Assembly: GCA_026686845.1 (NCBI GenBank)
Contig: JAIVEN010000015.1
Span: 10,707,501-10,771,500, forward strand
Length of the DNA stretch: 64,000 bases
Source: Adenanthera pavonina
Taxonomy: Eukaryota; Streptophyta; Magnoliopsida; Fabales; Fabaceae
Direction: 5' to 3'
In this document: positions 24,257 to 36,613 of the stretch, one piece after another
Position numbering within the stretch: the stretch's first letter is position 1
Layout of the letters: each line of letters opens with the position of its first letter
Notes under the pieces: model-generated
Databases searched by the model: none
Told to the model about the DNA's origin: nothing
Seen by the model: the letters and a program-made list of their open reading frames with translations, nothing else
Position numbers and translations under genes: made by a program

Positions 24257-24362
24257 CATTGCTGTTGACGTAATTTCACCCTTATGATTGCTTCTCCTAT
24301 ATATATAAGTAATGATAGACCGCATGGGCATGTATTATATATATATATACTGAGAAGTTGGG

Positions 24363-26944
24363 TTAGAAGAATTGGTTGACATATCTGCTAAGGATAGGAC
24401 TTATGAGCTTTCTGTAAGCAGATTCAGTTGGATGAAAACTATCCCAAAACACATATTCCCTCACATCCAAACACGTGCTTTGAAGATGATTGCATAACTC
24501 TGCAACCTCTATTTGGCCTGTTCCACAGCATCCTTTGTCCCCCACTTTGAACCCTGTAATTACGCAGTGATATATAATTTTTAATTACACACACACAACT
24601 ATTCAACTGGTTAATTAATTAATACGGTCACATGTGACGAATGAATGAATGAACGGTTAGTGATTACAAGAGATCAGAAGTAATGGATATGGATGATTAC
24701 CATATTTCTGGTGGTTGACGATGACATCAAGAAGAGGGTTATAAACATCAATGTAAACAAATCTGCTGCTGGGCAAATTGTGATTAAGGGAAGCCAGCTC
24801 ATTTGAGAGTTTAGCGTTAAATAACTCGGCTGCCTTGTTGATTTTTTCTCCACACTTTCTTTCTATTCCTCCAACCAATGTTCTTTGAAATGGAACACAC
24901 CCTATAGGTGGTGCACTGAACACTCCAATTCTTCGCGCCCCAACTTCGTATAATTCCTTTCAAGTCATCACACGAGTTCTTCAGAGTTCAGAAACTCCCA
25001 TGTATATGCATGCTTAACTATATTTAATCAACCTAATTATTAAGCTTGTGTGTGTACCTGTACGAAGTTAGAAGCTGAAGTAACCATAAGATCAGTGTAA
25101 GCAGGAACATCATATTGGACTTGTCTAGCGTGAGACAGAAAGTAAGTGTTGGAAATGTCATTGCTGCCTGCTACTACGAAAACAAAGCTGTTGGATAGGA
25201 TGAAATTGGCTCTCTGCTCTCCAACAATTCCTTTTAGCTTCTCTTTGTATTCTCTGAACAGTTTTGCTTGATCTGACAGCGATATGGCTGACTGATTCGT
25301 TGTAAATTTCAATGTATAATTAGTTGCAAAGGGAAGAAGAGAAGAGAAGTTATATATCAAATAAGAAAGGAAACAGGAGAATGATAACAATATATATATA
25401 TATATACCGCTAATTTGGAAGTCAAAGGATCATATCCAGCGCCACCCGAAGCGAAGCACACGCCTGTGAGGAGATCTTGAGGTTGGAGATTTGGATCCAA
25501 ATATGCTGGCAGAAATTCCTTGATTCCCAATTCTTCCGCTGAAATAATAATTGTTGCTTAATTACAATTCCTATTTTGTACTTTCGTTGACTTAATGCTT
25601 ATCTTACATATTAAAGAAGTATTAGCTGATATTTTCTCATACTTCAGGGGAAGTAATTTACCATTGAGGAAATCTAACCCATGCATTCTACACCTTATGT
25701 TAATTATATTCTTGTTAATATATGAATCAAACTGGCACCTATTTCTTTTTCTTTAACGAAACTTACTATTTATCAAAAATGAAAAATGATAATTTATTGC
25801 GGTAGTATTGGATACACACACGTTATGCGCGCTATACTAATCTAACTAAATTTTACGGTGAATTACGATTTTTTTAGATTTGGTTTAATTGTCATTGATA
25901 AATGATATTCGTCGTATATATTTTACACACATTATTCCCTTTTAATATATTTAATTTAAGTAAATAGAGTTAACTTTTGATGTAATATACATTTTTTTTA
26001 AAAATAAATGAATTGTTTTTAAAGTGTCTGATGAATATACTCTCTGTTGTTAAATTGTTAAATGTACTTTGAACCTTCTTTTCACTTAAAAAGTACTCAA
26101 TTTCCTGATGAACAAGTACCAAAATTGCGTCATTAATTAAAAACTACTACCTCCTGTTCTATCTATGACCTTTTTTTATTAAATCACTCATGAAAAGTAA
26201 TTTAAATTATTTGAGGTATTATTTTTCTTTAAGAAAAAATTATCACAACATTTCAAAATTTTCCTTAATTAAAATCATAAAAAGTGGCTTTCCTTTTTCC
26301 ACACATAAAATAAAATAGGAACTAGGAAGTCCAAAAAAATACTTCCAATACAATCATTATGAAGGGCATATTTATTAAAAAAAATTAATAAATTCTTGCA
26401 CACTGTAAATATCTTATGGAAGCTTCTTATAATCAGCAGTTCAGCACATTGTATTTGATTATGCCAATTTTAGTTACGTTAGTTAACAATTTATATATAT
26501 CACTATGAATAGCTCAAGTGAGCTATATATTTGGCTAGTTTAATATGAAAAGACAAAAATAGATCTACTGGATCGAATCACAAATTGATTCTAGATTGAA
26601 GGAGAGATAGATATGAACTTGCAATGGAAATAAACAAGAAAAAGTGTGGAGAATTAGAGAGCACCAATGAGGTCGGAGGGAACCCTTCCGTTGCCGAATC
26701 GGCCAGTGGGGATGCCTCCTTCGAAGTCTTTCCCATAAGGCCTGTAATTGCATCGAGCGAAAGTCACGGGGTTGTCGTTGTTGTTCCCCGTGTCCATTAT
26801 AGAATCTCCGAACACCAACATCGCGGGCACCGTCGCATTTCCCGGCAGCTTCAACAGCCCCTCCGTTTTCCACCACAGCACCGATAACACTATCACCAGT
26901 ACCCCAACCACTTCTGACACTCTTTCCGCATTAAGTACAACCAT
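24363..26944 (-). CDS. GDSL esterase/lipase, EXL-like (gene B), 5 exons, 363 aa
   Basis: Exons (minus strand): 26944-26665, 25538-25408, 25291-25058, 24956-24701, 24553-24363. All introns are GT-AG and the joined frame is 1092 nt including stop. Residues 1-29 form a hydrophobic leader (VVGVLVIVLSVLWW), so secretion to the apoplast is likely. SGNH-hydrolase blocks are all present: GDS with catalytic Ser48, FASGGAG (122-128), AGSND with oxyanion Asn181, and WDSFHPTE with Asp338 and His341. RIGVFSAPPIGCVPFQRT and GCCGTG are typical of plant GDSL/EXL lipases. Length is normal for the family. It would hydrolyse ester bonds of lipid or cell-wall substrates; the substrate is unknown. The exon 4 acceptor (TTGAAAG) has a poor pyrimidine tract but is matched by gene C. 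It is the intact neighbour of broken gene A. Confidence 0.94.
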
Positions 26945-26995
26945 ATTGCCTTGCTAGCTGCTTGCTTGCTTGCTTTCGGCTTTTAATCTCTATTC

Positions 26996-27004
26996 GTATT
27001 TATA
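26996..27004 (-). promoter_or_regulatory. putative TATA box of gene B
   Basis: Minus-strand TATAAATAC is about 52-60 bp upstream of the ATG at 26944, which would give a short 5' untranslated region. Confidence 0.5.
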
Positions 27005-27167
27005 ATTGCAGATTGTACAGGTGCTTCCTGTAGATGGATGGATATTCACAACTAACCAGCAACTCATTGCCTCTAGTTTAAATATCTCGTTCTGGTATTG
27101 CTCGCCTTCCTTTATTTTTACAAACTCTCTCTCTCTCTCATCTCCTTTTAGTTGGACCTCATTTATT

Positions 27168-27175
27168 GCACGTGC
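27168..27175. promoter_or_regulatory. G-box palindrome GCACGTGC upstream of gene B
   Basis: A perfect GCACGTGC palindrome with CACGTG core lies about 225-230 bp upstream of the gene B start codon. CACGTG binds plant bHLH and bZIP factors. A (CT)n tract (27126-27139) is nearby, another common plant promoter feature. Function is inferred from position alone. The remainder of 26945-27790 has no gene. Confidence 0.4.
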
Positions 27176-27790
27176 ATTAAATCAGTCCATCGATCTGACA
27201 ACAGAAGGCAATGCACTGACATTTTTAAAATGGATGAACGTGCTTGCTTGTTTGCTTTGCATAATTGGACCACGTACGGCTTCAGAAGTCAATAACTCCA
27301 GCCCATTCCACGTTACTTTGCTTCGTTGTTTTTAGTTTGATGTAGTGTTCCTTAAGCATAATTCTCGGACGGCGATCGCGCGCGAGATCCTCCATATCAG
27401 GTCCCAGTGACTCATCGCCGTTCTTAATGTTCTCACCCTATATGGAGTATCCTCTAATCTTTTTTTTTTTTTAAGGAACATATATATCCCCTACTCTTTT
27501 AGTAAAAGGAGAAAATGACCTAGCTAGAACTAGAAGAAGAAAATTCAGAGTTTTCTATATAGCTCCACCATATGCTAACATGAGTGATGGCTTGTTCTTT
27601 AATGGTAAATTACGCTGACGCACACTAAAGTGGTGCTGTCCACGGCCGATCGACTCTTGGATAAACATGTTCAGTGCCCAATTAATGACCATTCTGTCAA
27701 ATTTAATTCGCAACTACAACCACAACCAAAAAGTTGACACTAGTGGTGCATCTTTACTTTTCCGTGTTTTTCGTTATGCGAAAAATAGTA

Positions 27791-28204
27791 ATCCCTCCGT
27801 GAAGCTATATAGTGCACTATTCTAAGAAATTCATATTTTAAAATATAGTGCATTATATGAATTATATTGTATTTTTTTATTATCTTTCCAGTATTATCCA
27901 TAATAAGTAAGCTTATATATTCTACTGTTACCAATACATTTAATGAAATTTTTTTAATGATTTGGTTAACCCATAAATGAATGAAGGAAAATGTCCCCCA
28001 AAAGCTTCACTCTTTACAATTGCCAATGACTCATGGGAACTCGGAAAAAAGAATGAAGAAGAGAATGACTGCAATTTATTAATATAAGAAGTATTATTAA
28101 ATAAAGATAATTTGAGAAATAATAGAAAAAAATTTCGGTTACTAATTATTGTCTTGATACATGTGTGGTAGTTGAAAGTGCACTATAAACTGGAACAAAG
28201 GGAG
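27791..28204. mobile_element. Stowaway-like MITE, 414 bp
   Basis: Left end TA|ATCCCTCCGTGAAGCTATATAG and right end CTATAAACTGGAACAAAGGGAG|TA are imperfect inverted repeats with a TA duplication. Same family as the interrupted element at 5448-6367. No coding capacity. Confidence 0.7.
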
Positions 28205-28543
28205 TACTTCTAAATTATTTCTAACTATTTCATCAAAACTAAAAAAAATTTACTATATTATTAAAATTGTCTTAAAATTAATATGTTTTCCATCTTTACC
28301 CTCTAATAAATGCTACAAATTCAAACAATCAACATTCTCTCTCATAATTAAATAAGGGTATTTTGAAAACAAAATAATTAATACTCCAAAAACTCATAGA
28401 ATGTAACTTATATTTAAGATCATGAAAAACTTTTAAAATGTGACTAATAAAAAGGTCATGAGAGAGTCCATTCCTCAAATTACATGGGTGAATGAAAGTG
28501 GGTAAATTAATTAACAATCTTTGTTTTATTTTTCAAAAATCAT

Positions 28544-28805
28544 ATTCTTTCATATTTTTAATATAAAACTCTTTTAACCGAATTACGCGAATTAAGAATA
28601 AAAGTTAAAGTTAATTGACTATCTCAATTTCTCCAAAAATTAAAATATTTTTTTTAAAATTATTCTTATTTAATCTCTTTTTCTCTTTGAGATACATTAA
28701 ATAGTGATTTTTTTAAAAAATACATAATAAATATTATACATATACGGTAAAATATCCTATATTTATGATAAATACAAAATATTCTATATTTAGGACCGGA
28801 GAAAG
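28544..28805. mobile_element. Stowaway-like MITE, diverged copy
   Basis: Contains AATATAAAACTCTTTTAACCG near its left end and TATTTAGGACCGGAGAAAG|TA at its right end. It aligns with the copies at 54765-55008 and 29156-29358 (shared ATTAAGAAT.AAAGTTAA and CTATTCTTATTTAAT-type blocks). The left inverted repeat is eroded (TTCTTTCAT in place of CTCCCTC). Confidence 0.55.
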
Positions 28806-29106
28806 TAATATTCTTTTAAAAGCTATCACTATTAAAAGTCGATCATCATAGTGATTGGTGGTAATAAAAAATGGGTGGGGGTTCTATTTTTTTAGGCACT
28901 TTGAGATGTTAAATAAGGACCTTTTTCTTCTTTTTTTTGTAATATAATAAATAATACATTATATTTTAAAAATGGACATATATTTAGAATAAGTGAAAAT
29001 ATGTTATATTTAGGAAAGAACAGCTATTTCAGTCTTACTTGATTGAAGAACTACATATAATATTTCATAATCAGAAACAATCCACATCTTCAATCCCCCA
29101 TTTAAT

Positions 29107-29150
29107 ACACACACACATATACATATACATATACATATACATACATACAT
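29107..29150 (+). repeat. (AC)n and (ATACAT)n microsatellite
   Basis: An ACACACACAC run passes into repeated ATACAT units immediately left of a MITE. A further (AT)n tract is at about 29358-29380 on the other side of that MITE. Confidence 0.8.
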
Positions 29151-29155
29151 ATATA

Positions 29156-29358
29156 CTCTCTCCACTCAATAATATAAGATTATTTTAACTGAATTATATA
29201 GATTAAAAATGGAAGTTAAAAGTAGTTAACTATATTAATTTTTTCAAAAATTAAGATATTTTTTTAAAACTATCTTTATTTAATTTTTCTCTCTTTAAAA
29301 ATGTGTAATAAATAATATCTATTTTAAAAAGGACCTTATATTTAAAAAACTAAGAGAA
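29156..29358. mobile_element. Stowaway-like MITE, 203 bp
   Basis: TA|CTCTCTCCACTCAATAATAT on the left, and CCTTATATTTAAAAAACTAAGAGAA|TA on the right. Inverted ends with a TA duplication. Internally similar to 54765-55008. It lies between two microsatellites. Confidence 0.65.
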
Positions 29359-29662
29359 TATATATATATATATATATATATCAGTTACCTTCTTTTAAAG
29401 TTACATCTGCCAGATTGTTCAAAGGAAAAAGTTACATCAAGCAAGCGCGGGTCCAGAAGTCGAATAGCTGAGATATGATCTAAGCTGTTGCCAGCTGGGC
29501 AACTCAACTCAATCACGTTTTCGTTGCAATGAGAGACAGGTTGTAGATTGATAAGGGAACACGACAATTCCAGCGTTTAATATCAGATCATAATAATCAA
29601 TTATGAGGAAAGTTAAGCAAACGTACGCATTAGGGAGAAAAATGACTTTGTTCCATGCCGTT

Positions 29663-29758
29663 GATAATTTATTATTATTCACCATGTGAGGGGTTTTCTT
29701 TAACTTAACTGATAATTTATTATTATTTACCCTGTCAGGGGTTTTCTTTAACTTAACT
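29663..29758 (+). repeat. 48-bp direct tandem duplication
   Basis: Two adjacent 48-bp units start GATAATTTATTATTATT at 29663 and 29711. They differ at a few positions (CACCATGTGAGG against TACCCTGTCAGG) and share GGGGTTTTCTTTAACTTAAC. Surrounding DNA (29380-30109) holds no gene I can support. Confidence 0.88.
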
Positions 29759-30360
29759 AATGTTTCAATTGTTTGACTTATTTTTAATCATTAAGTATAT
29801 TGAGTACTATTTCTATTATTTTTTATTAGTAATTTAAGATTTTAGCATATAGATTAATTAAAAAGTATAATTAAGTTAATTAATATGTTAGAATTTCTTT
29901 TAAATTTCTTAATATACTTTTTAATAAATGAATAGATAAAAAAGAATAACGAACGTTATTTTTATTTTTAAAAGGTATATAAGGGTATAATTAGGAAAAT
30001 AGTAATTAAATAATATTGTTTTAAAATTTGAAAGTGATAGATAAATAAATTTTTTTTTTCAAAAGTGACAATTAAAAAGAAATGGAAATAGTATATCTAA
30101 TTATATTAGTGTGAATACCGTATTTTATCCGGGCATGAACATAAAATAAAAAAAATTAATTAAAAAAACTAATTGTTTTAATGGGATTTAAAAAAAAATA
30201 AAAAAACAAAGGAAACAACAAAATATAAAAAAAATAATATATAAATAAAGTAAAATAATAACAGAAATAATATAAAAATTAAAATAAAAATTAATTAAAA
30301 AGAAAAGTTAAAAATTAATATTATTAAAATAAAAATTAATTAAAAAAAAGAAAAAAGAGA

Positions 30361-31310
30361 TATTTGAGCATTGCAGCCCATAACATCACGAGCTCAATTG
30401 AGGGCTCGTGGAGTGCTGCCCTAAAGCCTAAAGGAGGGAGGAGCCCTAAAGGAAGGCTTGAGGAAGGAAAGGGAGGGGGGCCGCGTGAAGAAAAAGGGCA
30501 GAGGGAGCTAGGGCAGAGGAGAAAAGGCAGCCGCGAGCTCTTGGGGGCAGGCCGGGAGCGTGAGGCTGAGAGAGCTAAAGGGGGTGAAAAATAGAGGGTG
30601 TGGCGAGAAAAAGGAAGAGGAGAGGTCTTGAACCGAGGGAGGGAGCATGGCAGATAGGAAATGGAGACCGAGGGAGTCCAAACTGAGGGAGCCGCGATAG
30701 AGCTCAGAGGGAAAAGCAAAGAAGGAGGAAGGCGGCCGCGAGTGTGAGACCGAGGGGGGACCAAAGGGAGCAGGGGCTGTCCAAGAGGCAGAGGAGAGAG
30801 GGAGCTGCGACGGACGAAAAGAGAGAAGGAGCTCGGGTAAAGGCAGAGAAGGCCGAGAGAGCCACGGCTGAGCACGAAGACAACCGAGAGAGCTGAGAGA
30901 CGAAAGGAAATGAGCAAGAAACCGAAGGAGAGCTAAGAGAGAGCACGAGGGAGAGCCGCGGTGGAGCTGAGGAGAGACCAAACTGAGGCCAAACTGAGGG
31001 AGGCGCGGTGGAGCTCCAAGGGAAAAGCCGAGAGGCAGAGAACAGAGGGACTCGGCCAAATGAACCAGAGGGAACCCTTTAGGGCTCGGTGGAGGCTGAA
31101 CCTTGAGGGAGCTGCACATGCACAGAGAAGGCCGAGAGAGTTGAAAGGGAGCCATGGTGCGGAGGTGATGAAGAAAGGTGCGAGCTTGGGTAGAGATTAG
31201 AAAAAAAAACAGAGAGAGAACGAGTCTGAGAAGCCATGATGGTGGGTGAGAGGGTGGAGATCGAATGCAGAGAGAGGAATCAGAGGAAAAGCTTGAAACA
31301 CTGAGACTAA
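30361..31310 (+). other. purine-rich block of LTR-Y copy 2
   Basis: GA-dominated plus strand with recurring GAGGGAGC, CCGAGGGAG and GGAGCC(G/A)CG words, a loose, irregular repeat. It yields a 277-codon minus-strand open frame (30508-31341) of Ser/Leu/Pro low complexity. There is no start context, no domain, and no conservation of the frame in copies 1 and 3, so it is not called a gene. Confidence 0.75.
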
Positions 31311-32799
31311 GGTAACATTCTTTTACCCTTATTTGTTTCATTCTTGCTTTGGATTGGATGTTCTAAAATGATAGCAAGCGGTTGAAAGTTGGATGTTTTA
31401 AGTGAGAACTTTGATTAATGGGAAAGCTTGCTGACCTTAGGAACATTGTGATTGTGTTGGGTTTGCTTTCTGATTAGCACTAGCATTCCGAATAGGAGAA
31501 ATACAATGTTCAACGCTCATTTTTAAGCATGTCAGTCAAGTGTTTGAAGAAATGTCAAAAGGGAGCGCGGTTTGTTATTTCTCATTCACATGAATATTGG
31601 GTTGTGTCTTTTTATTGCGTAGAGGAGTTCAAGTGATTCATGAGGCTTTATTCTGTTGTCCATATGGTGTTTATGACAAACCTTTTGCTGCCTGGCCTTG
31701 CTTGGTGCTTTAATTTTGATATTAAACAAGTCTTGTTTGGTACATAATCAACTCTTTAGTGGGAACATGGTTTGTTTTTCTTTTTATAATCTTTTTAAAG
31801 TGCACCTTTCAAGTGTATGCTGAAATGCTTGTGAGAGTTTATTGGATTAAGAGATGATATTTACCAAGTATTTAGTTTGCCTTTCAAGCCTTTATCATTC
31901 TTGCTGGGATTTCAGAAGGTGGATAACATTTAATTGAAGGTGCTGTTTAATATTCAAGACATTCTCATGTTATAAAGGACTAAAGCAGATTTTCTATCCT
32001 CTATCCCATCAAGATCTAGATTGAACCCTTGCATTCAATGTTTCATTCTCAACTTACTGATATGAAGCATTTAGGTTGTGGTTGGCTTTGTTAGTGTGAG
32101 CTATATATATTCAAATGGAGGTTCCTTGAACTTTGATATAATCCATGAATATTGATGGGAAACCTGTTGCTACTGTAGCAAGTGTATTGGCACTAATTTA
32201 AAGTCAATGGTATGCCTATTTGACCCTTTATGTGCTTGAGAAGTTTGTTATTGTTCATGGCCACGAAGATTACTTTTAAGATAAATGCTAATGCCTTGGT
32301 ATTTTCTATTGAGCACTATGGGAAGGTGAGATCAAGCTGGGAAAGAGTCAATTTTCTTCATCAAGGCAGAAAAGGAACAGAAATGGGAAGGTGGGAAGAA
32401 AGCAAAAGAGTTTGGTCTTCTTTCTTATCTTCATGCAGTTTTCATTGTAGTGGAATAAAACTATTACTTGAATTTGCACATGCACACACACGCATTGACA
32501 AATTGTAGTTATTTTATTTTATTTGTAGTTTTGATGTTTATTTGGTCATTGGTTTTCCTTTTCTACTTTAGTGTTTGCCACGAGGGACCAATTCTCCGTG
32601 TGCCTATAGAGTGTCAGTCAATTATACCATGAGTGAGGAGTTGCCATGGTATAAACATTGGCTAAATCTTATTTTTATTATTTATTTATTCATTTTTATA
32701 CATTAATGAGTACCAATGGTTTTTTTAATTTTATTTTAAATAAAAATAAATGATTCAATGAGAGTCCTTTATTTCAAATTTTTATTTTTGCCTTTATGT

Positions 32800-33480
32800 T
32801 CCGAGTGGTAACACCGTGGACATTTAGGTGTTAATTAGTGAGCTGTGAGTGATAAAGTCACCACAGATCCTGATTGATTCTTTTTCTAAAAAAATATATA
32901 AATAAAACAAATAAAAATAAATAATATATGAATATATACATAAAAGTCATATTTTTAAAATTCCTTTTACCGCTTTTCTTTATACAAAACAATCATAATC
33001 GTATTTATTTTTATAATTTAATATAAACATGATTTCATTTATTTCAATTTTGTATAAGCCTTTTGCCACGAGTGGCATCACCGTGAGCATATAAGCATTG
33101 ATCAGCAAATTATGAGTGATCAAGTCACCATAAATGCTGTTTGATTTTCATTTAAAATTTTTCTTCTGATATTTTCTACTCTGAGTGGTAACACCGTGAG
33201 CATGTAAGCGTAAATCAGTAACTTGTGAGTGATAAAGTCACCACATATGCTGATTATTTTTCTTTAAAAATATATGCAAGAATCACATTTTTTAACCCTT
33301 CTTTTTTAATAAATAAATAGGTGTTAAAAGGATTTTTAAAAAAAATAAAATAAAAAAATTATTTGTACAAAAATTTATTATTTGTTTTCTTTCAAACTTT
33401 TTGTGCCTTTTTGTCTCGAGTAATACTACCGTGGACACTTAGGTATCAATGAGTAAATGTGAGTGATAAAGTCACCACAT
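32800..33480 (+). repeat. spaced repeats GAGTGGTAACACCGTG...AAAGTCACCAC in LTR-Y copy 2
   Basis: Four diverged units begin near 32802, 33068, 33180 and 33417. Each has (C/G)GAGT(G/A).TA.CACCGTG(A/G)(G/A)CA, then about 25 bp, then GTGAGTGAT(A/C)AAGTCACCA. AT-rich spacers (AAATAAATAA type) separate them. Similar units are in copy 3 (40600-41710). Internal symmetry (GTGA..TCAC) gives each unit a small inverted repeat. Confidence 0.82.
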
Positions 33481-34317
33481 GAGCTAATTGGTTTTGTTTT
33501 ATAAAAATAAATTTGTTTTCAAATATTTTCTTTTCAAAATAAAATGTTTAAAATCACAAATAATTTTAATCCTATTTTTTAAATTGAGAAAAAATATATA
33601 TTCTCTTTTAGAAATTGATTAAACGAAAAAAAAATAATAAATGAAAATAGCAAATAATGAAAATTAATCTGTCTTTTACAAATTAAAACACACCACCCAA
33701 TTCTAAAAATTGTTTTCTTTGTGGAAGGACAAATTATTTTCTATAAACCTCTCTTTTCAAAGAATATAAAAAATACCAACCCAGTGACACGTATTTCTAG
33801 TCCGAACTACGTCGACTTTGATCCCTATCGCAGGGTACGTAAGCTCTAGACTCTAATTCTGGGTCAAGTCCGCTTTTGTAAATAAATAATATTTTGTTTT
33901 TCCCAACCTCTCATATTTTCATTTTATTCTTTATTTTCATTTTTATTTTTTTTATTTTTATATTTATTTTTGCATGTGAATGGTAAAAGGGCAATCAAAA
34001 TAATTTCTTAAAAGCCATAAAAATTGCATGATCAATCTAAGGTAACTGTTCTTAGGAACGGGTGTTGTAGGGGTGCCTAACACCTTCCCCACTCACAATC
34101 GTACTCCCGAACCCAATTTTGATTCGCAGACCATCCTTGTCCTTTTTGTTTTTTGTTTCGGTTTTCCAAAATTTCCCTCAAAATTTTGGTGGCGACTCCC
34201 TCCGAAATCGACCTTCCATCATGCGGGCCTGTTTCTCTCTTTTTCTTTGTTTCCCGCGCCATCCGCGTCGCATTTTTGGGTGTGACAATCAGGTAATTAT
34301 TTAACAATTAACATCTA

Positions 34318-34619
34318 CTCCCTCTGATTTCAAATATAAGGGGGGAAAAACTACACATAGACCAAAATATTGTTAGTTGAAGGTTGTTAATCCCATTTAA
34401 TATGTAGCAAAACAATTTTTTTTTTAAATTATCCTCAATTAATGGTCTTTTTTCTTTAACTAGATCAATCAATGCTGATTTAGAATCACAAATTTTGACA
34501 AATTAATGAGTGGTATTATTGGGGAAAATATTTATTGTATTAAACATTTACATTTATTTCTTGTATTTTAAACTAAAACAACTTTTCCAAAAATTTTTTA
34601 TATTGTAGACCGGATAGAG
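34318..34619. mobile_element. Stowaway-like MITE, 302 bp
   Basis: TA|CTCCCTCTGATTTCAAATAT on the left and ATATTGTAGACCGGATAGAG|TA on the right form imperfect inverted repeats with a TA duplication. No coding capacity. It sits between LTR-Y copy 2 and the LINE. Confidence 0.78.
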
Positions 34620-34931
34620 TAGTTTTTTTTATTTAGCACCAACAATGTCCTAGCTAGGACAATTTTAATTACATAAACCCAAACATTCAACTTAATTGTA
34701 CATGCACAAAAACTTAACCACTTAAAAAAGATACAGAAACTTAATCGTTTATCCTTATAGTCTACTTCAATTTTTAATTAAGTCCCCATAATTTTTACTC
34801 TCTCTAAGCTACCTTATCAAGTAATAAAGATTTTAGTAGAATGAGAGGTCCATTTCCAGCAATCCAATACAATAAGCAAAAAGCAGCCATAGTTAGTATT
34901 AAAAACCTTTCTTTCTCAATGCCCGCCCGAA

Positions 34932-36590
34932 ATGTCTAACCATCCCAATCCTATCACCGACCCACCCTTCTGTGAAGGAACCCGCCCGACGGAAAAGGCC
35001 TTTTCCTCCTATTTACTCGCCCAAAAAAAGCCCCACTATGGGAGTGAACAAGTCATTCCCGTCCTTGTAGCTAAGAAGGATGATCGCCAACCATTCCTAG
35101 TAGAAAGGAACCTTACCAAGAAGGCTAGGGAAGAGGTTGATGATGTTATGTTGAGTTGAACTCCGATGCTGACCAAAGGGAGAATCTTTGCCAAAGTGAA
35201 AGGATGTCCCCTCTAGAGCCTAAAAAGCTATCCTTTAAGGATAAACTTATTGGCTCCATGAAAGGAAATTCAAGAGGAGAAGATGATGAGATTGAGCTAC
35301 ATGAAAGGAATGTTGTCATTGTTAGAGACACAACCAACCCTTCCATTTCCTTCTCAGAGCACGTCAAAGATCTCATGCTTAAAAAGATGAAGCATACCAT
35401 CATGGTAAAACTACTCGGTCGAAATGTGGGATATAAGACCCTGTATAACTAAATATTGTTGCTATGGAAGTTGCTGAGTCACTTCCAACTGGTCGAAATT
35501 GAAGGCAGTTGCTACATAGTCAAGATTGACAGTGAAAATGACTACCTCACTACACTCTTCGTAGGACCATGGATTGTTCTAGGGCACTACCTAATGGTAA
35601 ACCCATGGCTCGAGAAGTTCTTGCCGACAAAGCTCTTTGTTGAGAAAGTATTTGGTTGGGTTCGAATTCCTAGGTTGGATTATTACTAATGCCACAAGAG
35701 CATTTTAAGGGCCATTGGAGAAGTACTTGGCGAAGTCCTCAGGATCAATTATACCACTGAACAAGGGGTGAAAGCTAGATTTTCATGCATGGCTATCCTT
35801 ATTAACCTTACCAAACCCTTCATTTCCAAGATCAAACTAGATGGGGAAACCCATTATGTCAAATATGAGGGGCTTCCTACTATCTGCTATTCCTGTGGAC
35901 ATTACGAACATTTTGATGGAGCCTACTCAAAGAAGGCAACCCCGAACCCCTCCTCCCCTGCTTTAGTTGCCCAAAACACTACTAACCTAGAAGAGATACA
36001 TAAGAAAGCACGTGAGTTTTAACAATACGAACCATGGATGTAGGTCCAACAACAAGTCTAGGAAATATGACAATGGAGGCAAAAAGCTAAACTCTAAAAC
36101 CCCTCATCCGTAGGGAGAACAGGTACATGGTTTGAGGCATTTTCAAACCTTGATGAAGACAACTCTAGTCAAGTACCTGCTCCAAATGAACATACGCAAC
36201 CGTCCTCATCTGGCATCCTTTTGCCAAATTCATCAAAAAGGACCCAGGAAAGTCAAACTTGACAAAAGGTAGAAAAAAGGCCATCCTCTGAGCCCCAAAA
36301 AAAGTGGCTCCACTGCAAACAAAAAAGAATTTTTTAATCATTACCCTATAAAGCCAATAGAGCTAATTTAAGCCTTGATGTGGAGAAACACATGGTTATC
36401 TTGATTGCGAATCCTTGGACAATAAAACAAAAGACAAGTGGGCCATCCTCAAGTAAATCTCCTACTAAGCCCAACTTTACACTTCTATTGGACAAGGAGA
36501 ACCTCTTACCAAAGCCCCCTGACAAAAGCCCAACTAAACTGGGTGTTAAAGTCTACCTTGCTATTAAATTCAAAAAGTTTAAACTTTAGT
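34932..36590 (+). pseudogene. LINE ORF1 remnant (DUF4283-like, zinc knuckle)
   Basis: ATG at 34932 starts MSNHPNPITDPPF. A frameshift at about 35150 and stops near 35451 and 35687 break the frame. The middle part (MVKLLGRNVGYKTL ... GPWIVLGHYLMVNPW ... WVRIPRLDYY) matches the DUF4283 region of plant L1 ORF1 proteins. A knuckle follows at about 35885-35935: CYSCGHYEHFDGAY, where the last Cys of CX2CX4HX4C is replaced by Tyr. ORF1 proteins bind element RNA. The tail (36023-36590) is a Ser/Pro/Lys-rich linker with stops. Confidence 0.82.
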
Positions 36591-36613
36591 TAAAATGCCC
36601 ATATGAGAAACCA

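Larger units (their letters stand above)
30110..34287 (+). mobile_element. LTR-Y copy 2 (probable solo LTR, 4.2 kb)
   Basis: Starts TGTGAATACCGTATTTTATC, ends TTTTTGGGTGTGACA, and lies between ATTAG (30105-30109) and ATCAG (34288-34292), a 5-bp duplication with one mismatch. Internal order: AT-rich start, purine-rich block (30361-31310), GT-rich middle, four spaced copies of a GAGTGGTAACACCGTG...AAAGTCACCA unit (about 32800-33480), the GTACGTAAGC segment (33790-33880), and the hairpin TGTTC..GGAACGGG with GGGGTGCCTAACACC near 34040-34085. No transposon protein and no second LTR. The only complete copy here not nested in another recognised transposon. Confidence 0.82.

Noticed and set aside
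26624..26957. Plus-strand frames opposite gene B exon 1 (also 4616-4891 and 56704-56940 opposite exons of A and C)
   Set aside because: Antisense shadows of real coding exons; they have no domain and repeat at each paralogue only because the sense exon is conserved.
30508..31341. 277-codon minus-strand open frame in LTR-Y copy 2, and similar frames at 8616-9062 and 39567-39982
   Set aside because: They arise from purine-rich DNA with few stops, translate to Ser/Leu/Pro low-complexity sequence, show no domain, and are not conserved in frame among the three LTR-Y copies.
32800..33480. Regularly spaced repeats that could suggest a CRISPR array
   Set aside because: The units are diverged, spacers are AT-rich and irregular, the sequence sits in a plant LTR, and there are no cas genes.
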